From Euptelea pleiosperma (taxonomy: Eukaryota > Streptophyta > Magnoliopsida > Ranunculales > Eupteleaceae), in NCBI GenBank assembly GCA_035048495.1, contig CM068541.1:8129929-8193928 (forward strand): a DNA stretch of 64,000 nucleotides, given 5' to 3'. This document shows positions 34,902-45,480 of this stretch, in pieces. A program made the position numbers and the translations under genes. The first letter of the stretch is position 1, and every line of letters begins with the position of its first letter. The notes beneath the pieces were generated by a model. The model was not told where the DNA came from. It searched no databases and worked only from the letters and a program-made list of their open reading frames with translations.

Positions 34902-35570
34902 AAAAAAAGGCCGGGTCCGGGAGTCTGACCCATAAAATAAAACAGGCAGTTGAACTTCTGTCTTGAACTTCAACCTTAAATGCTTTCTATAGTTTCCTTC
35001 TTTCTTTATACATTTTTAGATTCAAGTTTTTGAGAACTTTATATCCTCTTATAAACTTCACTCTTGGAAGGCACGTGATGAAGCATGTGTAGAAATGAAA
35101 AGCAAAAATAAAGTGCCGAAATGCCCTTATTCATATGTAACTTTTATTAGATGTTTTAGGGGGTGTTTTAGGAAAAAAATGGCAGCAGTCGACCAGGACT
35201 CAAAAGGATTGGTTCAAAGCTATAGGGGTGAGTCCCATCATAAGATTAGAGATTTGAAGATAAGAAGTTTTAAGTTGAAAGCCAAGGAATTTTTATTTTT
35301 TTTCTTTTATATGAAAAAACCAATGTTTTTAATAACCTATTTTGGTCATTGACTGGTCTAGCACTAGCACCGGGCTGGATCGATCCAGTTCAACAGGCTA
35401 ATTCGTAACATACATTAAAACTCTATCAAATCTAGTGAATGAGTTAAGTGTGCCTCGCCCGTGCCCACGACATTCTCCGAAAAAGTGTTTATCAAATCGG
35501 ATGGGAGTTGATCTCAGCCATTGATATGAAGCATAGTGGATCTCAACCATTCTTTATTGAAGCCCGTCAC
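34902..35570. other. Spacer between foldback and Helitron-like array
   Basis: No gene was seen. From about 35450 (CGTGCCCACGACATTCTCCG) the sequence already resembles the Helitron-like units that follow. Confidence 0.35.
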
Positions 35571-35574
35571 TTCC

Positions 35575-36940
35575 TATATAAACTAGTGGGTGGTCCGTGC
35601 CCCACGTCGACACTCCCTGACAAAGCATTTGCCAAAATCGGGTGTGATTGGCTGAGATCCACGATCCAGTTGAGGGATAAGATCTCGGCCCTTCTTTATC
35701 CTATATGAAGGGAATAAGTGGAGAGACAACCACTGTCACTTGTTATAGACTAGTGGGTGCCCCGTGCCATTGGCACTCCTCGACAAAGAATTTGCCAAAA
35801 TCAGGTGAGTGGCAGAGATCCACCGTCCATTTGGGGGAGGATTAGATCTCAGCCCTTCTTTGTTGATGCTTATAAGAGGAGGTATAAGTAGGGAGACAAC
35901 CAATGTGTTTTGTTATATAGAATAGTAAATGGCCCATGCCCACGGCACTCTCCGACAGAAGCGTTTGCAAAAATTGGGTGGTATAACGGACTGGGGCGTT
36001 ACTGTTTTTTTCATTATAACGGCTGTTATAATGGACTGTAACGCACAGAGGGAGAAATGGGAAAATAACAGAAATAACAAAAAATAATGATGTTGAAATT
36101 TAAATTTTGAATAAATTGAGGTCAAATGAGGTGGATTGAGTGGCTGAAATCTAACCGTCCACATTAGATGGATGGATAAGATAAGAGAATACAACTGAGT
36201 TGTCTTGATATATGCGTGGGTGGCTCGTGCCCGCACTTTCCGACAAAGTGTTTGTCAAAATTGGGTGGAAGTTAATCTCAGCCATCGATATGAAGCATAG
36301 TGGATCTCAGCCACTTATTATTGAAGCCTTATAAGATAAGAGGGGTATAAGAAAACTATTAAAATTTTGTTAAATTATATTTTTTTTTAAAATTTTCAAT
36401 TTTCAATTTCAGCACCACTTTTTTCCGTTAAAATCATGAAAATCCATTTTTCCATTTTTGCCCTTGGCCGTTTCAATCCGTTTTAACTGCCGTTTTAAAG
36501 GTAACACCCCTCTCGAGGCATAAAAAGTGGGGCTCCTGTGCCTGAGCCTTGGGCTATATGTAAATCAAACCCATTTCATTCCTTATATGTAGGTAAATAG
36601 TAGGTGACCCGTGCTCATGGCACTCATCGACAAAGCATTTGTCAAAATTGGGTGAGTGGCTGAGATCCACTGTCCATTTGGTGTGATAAGATCTCGGCCA
36701 TCCTTTATGAAGCCGGATAAGAGGGGGAGACAACTGTCCTATTTTGTTATATAGAGTAGTGGTGGTCGGTGCCCACGGCACTCCCCGATAAAGCATTGGC
36801 CAAAATTGGGTGTGAATGGTTGAGATCTACAGTCTAATTGGAGAATAAGATCTCGGCCCTTCTTTATTGAAGCCCATAAAAGGGGGAGACAATTGAGCTC
36901 CCTTATTATATAGACTAGTGGGTGGCCGGTACCAAAGGCA
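35575..36940 (-). mobile_element. Array of short Helitron-like units, array 1
   Basis: Successive units begin (as read on +) with ACTAGTGGGTGGTCCGTGCC or a variant, at about 35579, 35745, 35924, 36212, 36598, 36763 and 36914. Simple units are about 155-180 bp. Read on -, each starts TCTATATAACA and ends with a GTGCC...GGCAC hairpin, GGGCCACCCACTAG, so the start of one unit abuts the end of the next. Two longer units contain pieces of the AACGG repeat (35980-36075 and 36360-36510). The block 35748-36640 recurs at 56799-57735. Confidence 0.65.
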
Positions 36941-37754
36941 TGTTGGATATTTTAAACCCGAAACTACATGATCTACATCTCAGAAGTCAATCAGAACATA
37001 AACAAGATATACATATCTAAGAAATTAAAAGTCACATACCCATTTGATCGCATTAATTAAACCCAAATGGTGTAGATATTCTCTTCTTGATTCCAAGTCT
37101 TAAATTTCTGCAAGATTGAGATGCCAGCACAAGGAATCACTACCCCAATCCTCCGTACCGCTCAATGCAATGGAAACTTATAGCAACGTGTACATGGGAG
37201 GGGGATGGCTTCCTCTTATTTATAGAGTTTTCTCCAACTTCTGCCCATCATTGAAGTTGAAAAAATAGAGGCTAATAGAGGAACGTTTTTCAGCGATATG
37301 GTTTTTAGGATGAAGCATCTATTATGTTGATTATGTAATCATCTTTTGTTACTCTTTGAGATCTTCTCGATCTCCTTCCTTCTTAATATACATTTGACTT
37401 ATCAAAAAAATAAAATCACTCCTTGAAAGTAGGGATTCCACTTCCACATACTCTTATTGTTAAGTAACAACTCACCCTTTTACTAAGTACATATGTGGGT
37501 CAAAATGCGGTGGTTTTGTTTCCCTACAATCTAGCAAAGAGGTTGGAGTACTGGGTTCTTCACGCTTTGACAATGTGTAAAGTCAGACTCCTATTAAAAC
37601 GAAAGCCGCCAACAATCTTCCACTTGATCCACGCAGACTTGGTAATTTTAGAAAAGACACAAAAGGATTGAAATATTTTAAAAAGAAGAGTTCCATGGCC
37701 TCAATGTTAGTTCTATCAATGAAATTAAGAGTTTAAATTTATGTGGTTTCAACA
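36941..37754. mobile_element. Solo-LTR-like insertion in a Helitron-like unit
   Basis: The sequence begins TGTTGGATATTTTAAACC and ends GTGGTTTCAACA, i.e. TGTTG...CAACA as in many Copia-type LTRs. The flanks AGGCA and AGCCA could be a 5-bp TSD with one mismatch. Outside it, the Helitron-like unit resumes (CACTCCCAAAGCATTTGCCA). A purine-rich tract on - (near 37605-37625) could alternatively be a polypurine tract, making this an LTR plus a little internal DNA. No coding sequence is present. Confidence 0.45.
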
Positions 37755-37890
37755 AGCCACTCCCAAAGCATTTGCCAACATCGGATTTGAGTGGCTGAGA
37801 TCCACCGTCTAGTTTGGGGATAAGATCTCGCCCATTCTTTGTTGAAGCCTATAAGAGGGGGAGATAACTGAGTTCATTATTATATAGATG
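37755..37890 (-). repeat. Remainder of a Helitron-like unit
   Basis: GTGGCTGAGATCCACCGTCT, ATAAGATCTCGCCC and GAAGCCTATAAGAGGGGGAG match the body of the units in array 1, ending TTATATAGATGAG. It continues the unit cut by the insertion at 36941. Confidence 0.6.
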
Positions 37891-38039
37891 AGAAGGATTT
37901 TTAATTTGTTGTTAACAACGGCCCATGCATTCTTTTTTTGTATAATCTCTACGAGTAAGCAGCACGTGGGTCGCGTGAGTGGCTGCATGTAGAGCATTTT
38001 TGAAAAAGGTGATAAATAGGAAAGTTTATACCAAGAGGA

Positions 38040-38170
38040 CAGTTGCAAAAGCAAATCCTTAAAAATCACTAATCAAGCTGTTTTCTTTTCATGTAGGTCC
38101 ACCTAGGGGTGGGCCAAACATTCTAAGTGTAACACGTGTAAGGTGATCGTACATTGCAGGTGGCGTTCCC
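38040..38170 (+). repeat. Foldback family, right half, arm type ii
   Basis: AAAATCACTAATCAAGCTG, then GTAGGTCCACCTAGGGGTGG, then ACACGTGTAAGGTG and GGCGTTCCCCTAA. The outer arm matches that of the copies at 5015 and 50365. Confidence 0.6.
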
Positions 38171-39174
38171 CTAATCTTATAAGTGACATCTTCTGAGCTT
38201 AGATAATTAAGTTAATTAGTATCCATCCATATCTTATCACTAGATCAATGAGTAAGATCCCACGTGTTTCCTTTATATTTGATACTTAATACATACATGA
38301 GGGTGGGACCTACCATTGCATGTACCCTTTTTTTACCTGATGGGCCGTTCAAATAAGTGTCAAAATCAAACGACTGTGATCATCCCATGCGGTAGCTACT
38401 TTGCACAAGTAGATCTTCCTTCGGTGGGACCCACTGATCATGGTCTTATCACTAGAACGTGCAACAACAACACGCAATGAAGGTGGTGCAGCATCCTTAG
38501 CCTCCGCCTGAAGAGACATTCTATGAACCTTGCACTTATTGGCACTTGGGTGCTCTCTTCTCTCAAAATTTTGAATTTGAGGGTCTGTTCCATCTGGTCC
38601 TTGAGTCGTTGCGGAAAACATGACTACATCCAAATGACCAAATCCTCCTCCACCCATTAAAAAATTAACATACAACACAACATGACCATATTAATTAGTG
38701 ATAACTTTGACGACGTCGTCCGACTATAGTTTGAGCCGTATGCCACAGTATTAGAGATCACTGACCGTATGGATGTTTAGCTCATCCCTAAGTGGACATA
38801 TATACTAAAAATCAGCTTGATTAATGATTTCTAACCTTTGGATCAGATAATAGTAGTGTCCAACTACATTGGTCCAACACCAATAAAGTCGTGACCATGC
38901 CAACTGGTTTTCCTCCTTTCTTTTGCATGTTTTGCTTTTAAAATAGGGTCGGGCTCAGGGATCAATGATGTTGGCCGTGGCTTCCGAGAAACCAACGGTA
39001 GTTATAAGTGCTGTGCTGCTATTCATTGGATTTACTTTTTGCCAAAGCACAATCAAGGTTAGATTCAAACCCAAGAGCACTGGTGCAAAAAAGTTGGTCC
39101 CCCGAGCCTGACCCTTTCAAATAAGGGTTAGATTCCCTAAGTAGCCTGGAACACTTGTTCACTTTGAGAGATGA
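38171..39174. other. Spacer with two diverged foldback pieces
   Basis: At 38710-38850 lies a left-half copy of the foldback family (GAGATCACTGACCGTATGGA). At 38945-39125 lies another foldback, with GGGTCGGGCTCAGGG on the left and CCCCCGAGCCTGACCCT on the right. A minus open frame at about 38349-38654 is unrecognised and not called as a gene. Confidence 0.45.
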
Positions 39175-39365
39175 ACCTTTAACCACCCCTCTGGATCTGG
39201 GTACCCCAAATAATGCTCAACATCCACGGTTAAAAATAAACAATTAAGACTAATTCAACGGATAGACGTCACTAAATTTTGGTATGTAGGTCCACCGAGG
39301 GACGGGCCAAACATCCGTACAGTCAGTGGTCTCTCTGCGGACTCGGTCATCAAGTTCTACTCTGA
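39175..39365 (+). repeat. Foldback family, partial copy
   Basis: The loop and right half only: ATCCACGGTTAAAAATAAAC, GTAGGTCCACCGAGGGACGG, GTACAGTCAGTGGTCTCT. Confidence 0.55.
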
Positions 39366-39387
39366 AACATGTACAGGTTGGGAACGA

Positions 39388-40352
39388 TATTTAGGATGTC
39401 AATTTATACCTGATTAACCGAAACCTCTGATGAGACCACCCAAAATCGAAATAAGTAATAGGTTGTGGTTCTTAGTATGGTAGTATCTTGACCGAATTGG
39501 AACCAAACTGATAGGACTCGGGACCAACGTATATATTAGTGTTGAAGATGTCAAAATGTACGGTATGTGATAACCAATGGGAGAACCAGATATATATATC
39601 AATACCGGTATAGGTTTACTTAAAAATCAGAATTGATAAGAACCAGAACCGTCATACCTGAACATAATAAAATTCGGGAGTAAAACTTTGATGACAGGGC
39701 CCTGTCATTGAGGCCGATGACAGATGGCAATATGAGCCACGTGGTACACTCTTAGAGGACTCTGACCATATGGATGTTTGGCCAATCCCTAAATGGACCT
39801 ACAAACCAAAAATCAACCAGATTAGTGATTTCTAGGCGTTGGATTGGAATTATTTTAATGGGTTGATTTTAACCGTGGGAATTTGAGAATTATTGACCAT
39901 TATTTTAGGAACAAAGATCCAAAGGTTCTAAATAACTATTCAACCTGATTTTTAGACTATCAGAGTTCTCTAAGAGTGTGCCACGTGGCTCATATTACGC
40001 CTCGATGACAGGGCCCTGTCATCAAAGTTTTGCTCAAAATTCGGGTGCCTAGATACGTGAACAAGAACTGGCACGTTGACACCCTTAGCCATATCTCATA
40101 TATCTAGGGGTTCTTAACGGTTCCGGTTCTGGTTCTCATAACTGATTGTAGTTCCAGTCGGTTCCGGTTCTGTGTATATCAGTCCCAATCTTGATAATAT
40201 TATAATTTAAACACTATATTTATATCGGTTCCAGTTCCTATTGGTTCGGTTTCGGTTTAAATTCTTTTTTAGTGGGTTCCCAAAAATGTGGAACGGAACC
40301 GCTACCGGTTCCAATTCGATTTCGGATAAACAGGTAAAATTGACACCCTCCC
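39388..40352. repeat. Large foldback element split by another foldback
   Basis: TAGGATGTCAATTTATACCT with GATTAACCGAAACC on the left mirrors GATAAACAGGTAAAATTGAC with ACCCTCCCTAA on the right. GGTTCCGGTT-type words recur in both arms. The complete type i foldback at 39678-40035 is inserted in its middle with a perfect TSD, so this outer element is older. Confidence 0.65.
39678..40035. mobile_element. Complete foldback element, arm type i, perfect 9-bp TSD
   Basis: This 358-bp palindromic element has tips GAGTAAAACTTTGATGACAG and the complement of GAGCAAAACTTTGATGACAG. It is flanked by AAAATTCGG at 39669-39677 and 40036-40044. Each outer arm contains the small palindrome ACAGGGCCCTGT. The inner half carries ATGAGCCACGTGG, GACCATATGGATGTTTGGCC and ATCAACCAGATTAGTG. 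It is the reference copy for the family: no coding capacity, probably Mutator-mobilised. Confidence 0.85.
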
Positions 40353-40659
40353 TAAGTTAGGGTTCTTGTGCCATCTGTGTAATTTTGAATCTTATCCAGG
40401 GGTGTAATAGAGAAAGGAGACAAATACAAAATAGAGGACGAAAAATAGGAAAAATCCGTTTTGCCTGATGGTCGAATACTATAAAGGGAAATGAGAAAAG
40501 AAGAGTGCAGAAAGCGCGAAACCAATTTCTCGAGCGAAAGAAGAGAGGTACGGGTAAAAGGCGGGGGTCGAAGAGCGTATCGCTGAGGCGGTTTCGCTCC
40601 TTTTCGCGTGGCGTGTGAGCAAAGCTCAATAATCATCATTCAACAACAAAAAAACCACC

Positions 40660-41509
40660 GCCACTTCAAGAGAAAGCCCAGACAGAGAGAGAAAGAGAGC
40701 GCGCGAAAAAGGTAAAAAGAAACGCACGAAATAGAGAAGATTTGAATTAAAATAATGAAAATCATTACATCTGCTTTCAACTTGATCTTTGATCTCCTTT
40801 TTTCTTTCTGCAGATCGTGTTTTGAATTCTCTTATTATTTCGATTGTTTTCGTTTGATTTCGGAGATCTGTTTAGAGTTCTCTCTGTAACTGAATGTTTT
40901 TGCAGGTTTCATTGAAGGTTTATGATTGATTTTCCGGATCTTTTGTTTAGTAGCGATTTTCGTGAATTATTTTTAAAACATTTCGGTTGGTTATTTATGG
41001 CTCTGTAGTCTGTATTGGTTCCGAAGATTTTCAAGGATTGCAGACGTAACTCAAGCTCTTTTAGTTCATTTCTCGAGCATGCGTGCAGCTTATCATTTTT
41101 TCGATAGTTTAATCACTCTTTGAACTTTTTCTATTTTTTGAGATTTTTTCAGAGATTTCAATCGAACTCCTGCTTTTTCAAATTCTGTTTTCCTCTTTAA
41201 GGATTTTGGAGAATCGGATTCCGTTCGATCTCTCAATTGTCGTTTCTCAAGCTCAACCATGTATTCAAGTTCTTTCACGTTTACGATTCTCGCTTGGTTG
41301 AGCACATGTTCCTCTGTTTAAACTCTCTCTAGAACCACACAAGTTCTAGACGCTTTTCTCTCTAAATTTCCAGATCTCTCCTTTTGATCGTGCACCAAGT
41401 TAACGAGTTTAATCTCTAATTTCTGTACTTTCTCGAGCTTATCTTTTTTTTTTTTTTACTTTGAAAAATCTAATAACCTCATTTTGATCTCTTTCGATAG
41501 AAATTAGAA
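40660..41509 (+). other. Probable 5'UTR with a leader intron
   Basis: Upstream of the gene at 41510 there is a purine-rich leader with GAGAGAGAAAGAGAG (about 40684), then a donor-like AAAAAG|GTAAAAAG near 40711. A T-rich stretch of ~790 bp follows and ends in the acceptor TTTCGATAG at 41500, ten bases before the ATG. The base composition and short TTTC tracts suit an intron. The transcript start was not located. Confidence 0.45.
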
Positions 41510-41935
41510 ATGGAACGAGAGAACAAGAAAAGAGGAAGAGAAGAAGATAAGAGAGATTCAGAGAAGAACGCAAAGAAGCAAAAATCTATCTGCTTCGACG
41601 ACGGCAATACCCTCGAAATATCTGATTCGTTTCGGCCTCTCGGAGTCTTTGACTTCCCATGGATGAAAGAAAATCCGGTCAGCGAATCAGACGACTGGAA
41701 ATTCGACGACGTGTTTTCGTCATCTCTAATCGACGTTTCCTCGGCCACCACCGCCATCAATTTTTCTAAAGAGGAATTGTGTGAGACTCCGGAATTGATT
41801 GAGTTTCCCGACGAGAAATTCGAAGATGAGTCATGGCCGTCGCAAGGAGATGATATGGACGGTGTTGATTGCATTTGGAGTTCTGTGCTAAATCAACCGC
41901 TTTCCACCGAGTCACGTAAGGTTTATTTCGTGTGA
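41510..41935 (+). CDS. Unrecognised small protein, basic N-terminus, acidic body
   Basis: I do not recognise this family. The 141-residue reading begins with a Lys/Arg/Glu-rich region (1-25, KKRGREEDKRDSEKNAKKQK) that looks like a bipartite nuclear localisation signal. An acidic, Ser- and Trp-containing body follows (LGVFDFPWMKE, SDDWKFDDVF, DESWPSQGDDMDGVDCIWSS), resembling acidic activator or adaptor regions. The ATG has good context (AGAAATGGAA) and directly follows a likely leader-intron acceptor. The C-terminus is doubtful: two donor-like sites, CAC|GTAAGG (41915) and CGT|GTGAGT (41931), lie just before the stop, so the last residues may be intron read-through and a further exon may exist. 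The reverse-strand open frame here is a shadow. It is probably a real gene, function unknown. Confidence 0.6.
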   Translation: MERENKKRGREEDKRDSEKNAKKQKSICFDDGNTLEISDSFRPLGVFDFPWMKENPVSESDDWKFDDVFSSSLIDVSSATTAINFSKEELCETPELIEFPDEKFEDESWPSQGDDMDGVDCIWSSVLNQPLSTESRKVYFV

Positions 41936-41939
41936 GTAG

Positions 41940-42281
41940 CTCTGAAATTAGATAACGAGTGAATATATTTTCTTGTCTAATTCGATTATCTTTCGAATTC
42001 TTTTTTTGGTTAAAAAAGAAGAAGCGTCCGATGCGATTTTGTTTTTGATACATCTTGATACTCATTAGAGGATGGATACGGTATATCTATGGCTGTTACA
42101 TTATCTTGTGTGGGTTAATACACACCATATACTTTCAATCAACACCATCAATCCAATTCATAACATTTTTGGAATTTTTGATGATGCTTAACAAAAATCA
42201 AGTAGGATGAGCATCAAAAAGATATGTTTAGAACGAGTTGATAGTCCCTGGGACATTTCACAATTGCATGATCTTAAAAAA
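41940..42281. other. Downstream spacer
   Basis: AT-rich, with no recognised gene or repeat. If the upstream gene splices, this is intron. Confidence 0.3.
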
Positions 42282-42469
42282 GAGACGGGATATTGGCACC
42301 CGTGTTTTCACTCAATAAACCCCAAAAATCACTCTCCCTCCTTTTTCACTCATCACACCCATAATAATAATAAATAAAAAACTCAAAAAAAAAAAAATAA
42401 TGAGAAGAAGAAGAATAAGAGGAAGAGGAGGATGACGCCACCGCCACTACCACCACAGCAGGTACGTCT

Positions 42470-42485
42470 CTCCTTCTCTCTCTCT

Positions 42486-42525
<40 letters not shown>

Positions 42526-42540
42526 CCTCTCCCTCTCGAT
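42470..42540 (+). repeat. (TC)n microsatellite
   Basis: Nearly uninterrupted TC/CT dinucleotides with a few C insertions; a shorter complementary GA tract lies at about 42649-42662, after the palindrome. Confidence 0.9.
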
Positions 42541-42554
42541 TTTGGGATTGGCAT

Positions 42555-42642
42555 CCCCTGAGGCCGAGTGTGGGATGCCGAGTGTAGAATGCTACACTCA
42601 GCCGGGCTGTCGAGTGTGGCATTTCACACTCGGCCTCAGGGG
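42555..42642. repeat. Inverted repeat, 25-bp arms
   Basis: The left arm CCCCTGAGGCCGAGTGTGGG and right arm complement CCCCTGAGGCCGAGTGTGAA differ by two bases. The central part also pairs (GAGTGTAG / CTACACTC). Flanking TC and GA tracts could extend the stem. Confidence 0.8.
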
Positions 42643-42810
42643 CTGCCGAGAGAGAGAGAGAGATGTATCTGCCGTGGCCTCCTCTTCCTTCTTCTGTTTC
42701 ACTTCTTCCCTGTAATTTTTTTTCTTTTTGTTTTTGGTGGATGAGTGTGTTGAGTGATGGGTTTACTGAGCGAAAACGCGGGTGCCAATATCCCGTCCCT
42801 ATAGAAAAAA

Positions 42811-43129
42811 GTATTTTAGTAACACCCCCTAAAATTTGAATGTAATTTGTAATACCCCCTTATACTTTAAAACTTTAGGATTACCCCCTTGACCTAGTTT
42901 AACTATCATTTGACTAACGTTAAAATGTGACATGCGTCATCCGGCTTTTATTTTTATTTTTTGGAAGGACCATAATATTGGAATTACAATGCTAACGAAG
43001 TGTGATTCAAGTCCGTTATAACTGAAGTCAACCACTGTTAAATTAGGTCAAGGGGGTAATCCTAAAGTTTAAAAGTATATGGGGGTATTGCAAATTACTT
43101 TCAAATTTCAGGGGTTGTTACTAAAATAC
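42811..43129. mobile_element. Long-TIR MITE, ~319 bp
   Basis: The ends GTATTTTAGTAACACCCCCT and the complement of GTATTTTAGTAACAACCCCT continue as ~100-bp TIRs, through TTTAGGATTACCCCCTTGAC. No coding sequence and no clear TSD. The long TIR suggests a Mutator-like MITE. Confidence 0.7.
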
Positions 43130-43214
43130 CCAAAAAAAAACAAAGAGACTAGCTTGGTAGCATATATTTTTTTATTTTTATGTAAAGATATTCATATATT
43201 ATATTAGATAGGAT

Positions 43215-43597
43215 CATGGTTTCAAAAATGGCCGTTAAAACAGTTTTAACTGCCGTTTAAATGGTAACGCCCCAAGCCCCCATTTCCGTTTAAACACGTT
43301 TTATCGGTTTTGAATAAAACAGCCATTTTTTTGGTTTTAACGGCCGTTTAATTCCGTTAAAATCTGTTTAATTTTCGTTAAAATCCGTTAAATTCCATTT
43401 TTTTTTTATTTTTAAATTTCAAAATTTGAATTTCAGTGCCATTTTTTCTGCTTTTTCAGTTAAAATCCGTTAAAATCTGTTTAATTCTGTTAAATTCTAT
43501 TTTTTTCCATTTTTGCCCCTGGCCGTTTCAATCCGTTTTAACGGCTGTTTAAACGGTAATGCCCCAGTCCGTTTAAAACGGCCTCCTTTAAACCTTG
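43215..43597 (+). mobile_element. hAT-like MITE of the 'AACGG' family, perfect TSD
   Basis: The ends CATGGTTTCAAAAATGGCC and GGCCTCCTTTAAACCTTG are inverted, flanked by GATAGGAT on both sides (43207-43214 and 43598-43605). Its interior is dense in GTTAAAATCCG and AACGG words. Confidence 0.82.
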
Positions 43598-43608
43598 GAT
43601 AGGATAAG

Positions 43609-44220
43609 CATGGTTTTAAAAAAAACGGCCGGTATAGCAAAAATAACAGCCGGAATCCCCAACATAACCCGAAACCAAAAATAGGCTTAGCGTTATAACA
43701 AAAATAAAGGCCATTATTTTGGAAAAAGAAAGCTTTATTTTGCTGTTATTAAGGTTATTTTGAAAAAAATAAAAAAGACCATTTTTAATTCAGATGTGGC
43801 TGATATGACCTGTTATAACGAGTAAACCTTCGCTAACGCCTGAGTGTGAGCGAAGCCGATCACAGCCCACAGTACGAGCCACGTGGCACACTCTAGTGGA
43901 CGCTGACCGTATGGGTGTTTGGCCAATCACTAGGTGGACCTACAAACCAAAAATGAACCTGATCAGTGGTTTCTAAGTGTTGGATTGAAGTTATTTTCCT
44001 GGGTTGATTTTAACCTTATGAATTTGAGCATTATTTGGGTGCTAAGATCAAAAGGTTGCAAATCACTAATCAGGTTGATTTTTGATTTGCATGTCCAGCT
44101 AGTGATTGGCCAAACATCCATATGGTCAGCGCCCTCTAATAGTGCCACGTGGCTCATACTGTGCTGTGATCGGCCTCACTAACACCGGGGTGTGAGCAAA
44201 GGTTTTCCGTTACAACCTTT
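43609..44220 (+). mobile_element. Second 'AACGG' MITE, holding a foldback
   Basis: It starts CATGGTTTTAAAAAAAACGG only 11 bp after the previous copy and ends CCGTTACAACCTTT. The flanks AGGATAAG (43601-43608) and AGGACAAG (44221-44228) agree in seven of eight bases. The foldback at 43827-44202 lies inside it. Confidence 0.65.
43827..44202. repeat. Foldback element, outer arm type iv
   Basis: The left CTTCGCTAACGCC and GTGTGAGCGAAGCCGATCAC mirror the right GTGATCGGCCTCACTAACAC and GGTGTGAGCAAAGG. The inner half (ACGAGCCACGTGGCACACTC, GACCGTATGGGTGTTTGGCC) is that of types i-iii. The outer arm differs. Confidence 0.75.
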
Positions 44221-44269
44221 AGGACAAGTACATAATATGTTCTTTCCATATGCAATATGGCCTAATCTC

Positions 44270-45063
44270 GACCGTACTCAAAAGAAGAAAAAACAAAATT
44301 GAATGGATCAAGGATGAAAAAGGTACCCAACTCTATAGATGATCGATTGGAAAAGCCTTTATCCATTATTTCTCCGAACTTTTCTCCGACACACCTCAGG
44401 GAAATTTTGATCAACTTGAAACAATCATAACCCCATCGGTCTCTTTTGCAAAAAATGACTTTCTTACTCGTCCTGTCACCATGGAGGAGGTGTAGGAGGC
44501 AGTTTTTCAACTAGGACCTTATAAAGCCCCTGGCCCATATGGTTTTACAGCCTATTTTTACCAAACTTATTGGGAGTCGGTAAAAGAGGATATTTTCAGC
44601 TAGTCAGAAATTTCATGGAAAACAACAATTATATTCGTGTTATCAATCCTACCAACATAGCACTGATTCCAAGAAAAAGAAGGCCCAATCAAAATCATTG
44701 ACTACCAGCCAATCAGCTTGTGTAATGTTAGTTACAAGATCATCTCAAAGATCTTGACAACTAGATTCAAATCTATTCTCAATCCTCTTTTCTCTCCATA
44801 TACACCAAGCAACTTTCATTCCAAGCATACTTATATTAATTAGCTAATACGATTCTTGCCCAAGAAGTCATGCAAGCTATCACGAGGAAAAGCCTCTTCT
44901 CTGGAGACCCCCAAGCACTCATTAATTATTTAAAGATTAATATTGATCCAGCTTGGACCGACTCAAAGAAACTTGTAGGTTTGGGGCAATGTGTGTTGGC
45001 ATGAAGAATTGGAGTGCGTGCCCACTCAGCAGAAGAAGCTGAAGCTCTAGCGATTCACAGTTA
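44270..45063 (+). pseudogene. LINE reverse transcriptase and RNase H remnant
   Basis: Broken frames show a non-LTR retrotransposon: NKIEWIKDEKGTQLY, GKAFIHYFSELFSDTP, then the L1-type RT start EAVFQLGPYKAPGPYGFTAY and PIKIIDYQPISLCNVSYKII. The catalytic FADD region is missing. A later segment, KINIDPAWTDSKKLVGLGQC with SAEEAEALAIHS, is the RNase H-like C-terminal domain. The distance between RT start and RNase H is far too short, so an internal deletion has occurred. Stops and shifts are many. Confidence 0.8.
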
Positions 45064-45480
45064 AATTTACTATTCACTTTGTACTTACAAGTCTCTATGA
45101 AACAACTTCTATATATAACTTTGATTCTAATATTGTTGTTTTCCAACATGAAACTAAAGTTTTTTCTCAATATTTACTCACTTGCAAACATTACAAGTAA
45201 GGTAGTTTGGAGTCAAATTTTCATTCACCTATAAATGGTCTTAGTTAAATAATATAACCACATTATTCTCTATAACAAGGAGATGAAAAATTAACATAGA
45301 TCAGCTTCAAAAGATAAGTGGACCCCACTTTTATTTATACCCAAAGTGACCACGTTAGTCACTTTTTCAAGTTTTTCAACCCGGATTTTCCAACATGAAG
45401 TACTTGCTTACAAAAAAAATGTTCAAGTGGGAATGAATATAATTGGTATAATAACAACCAAGTCAAGAACTTAATAACAT

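Larger units (their letters stand above)
42282..42799. mobile_element. TIR element holding a CT tract and a second palindrome
   Basis: The termini GAGACGGGATATTGGCACCC and the complement of GGGACGGGATATTGGCACCC extend to about 45 bp (on to TTTCACTCAATAAACCC). Inside are a TC microsatellite (42470-42540), an inverted repeat (42555-42642) and a GA tract. No clear TSD and no protein. Superfamily uncertain. Confidence 0.7.

Noticed and set aside
38349..38678. Minus-strand frame beginning near MGGGGFGHLDVV
   Set aside because: No recognisable family, no splice or promoter support, and it lies among foldback pieces; not called as a gene.
41479..41874. Minus-strand open frame opposite the gene at 41510
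   Set aside because: It is the antisense shadow of a good plus-strand frame and lacks a plausible promoter or domain.
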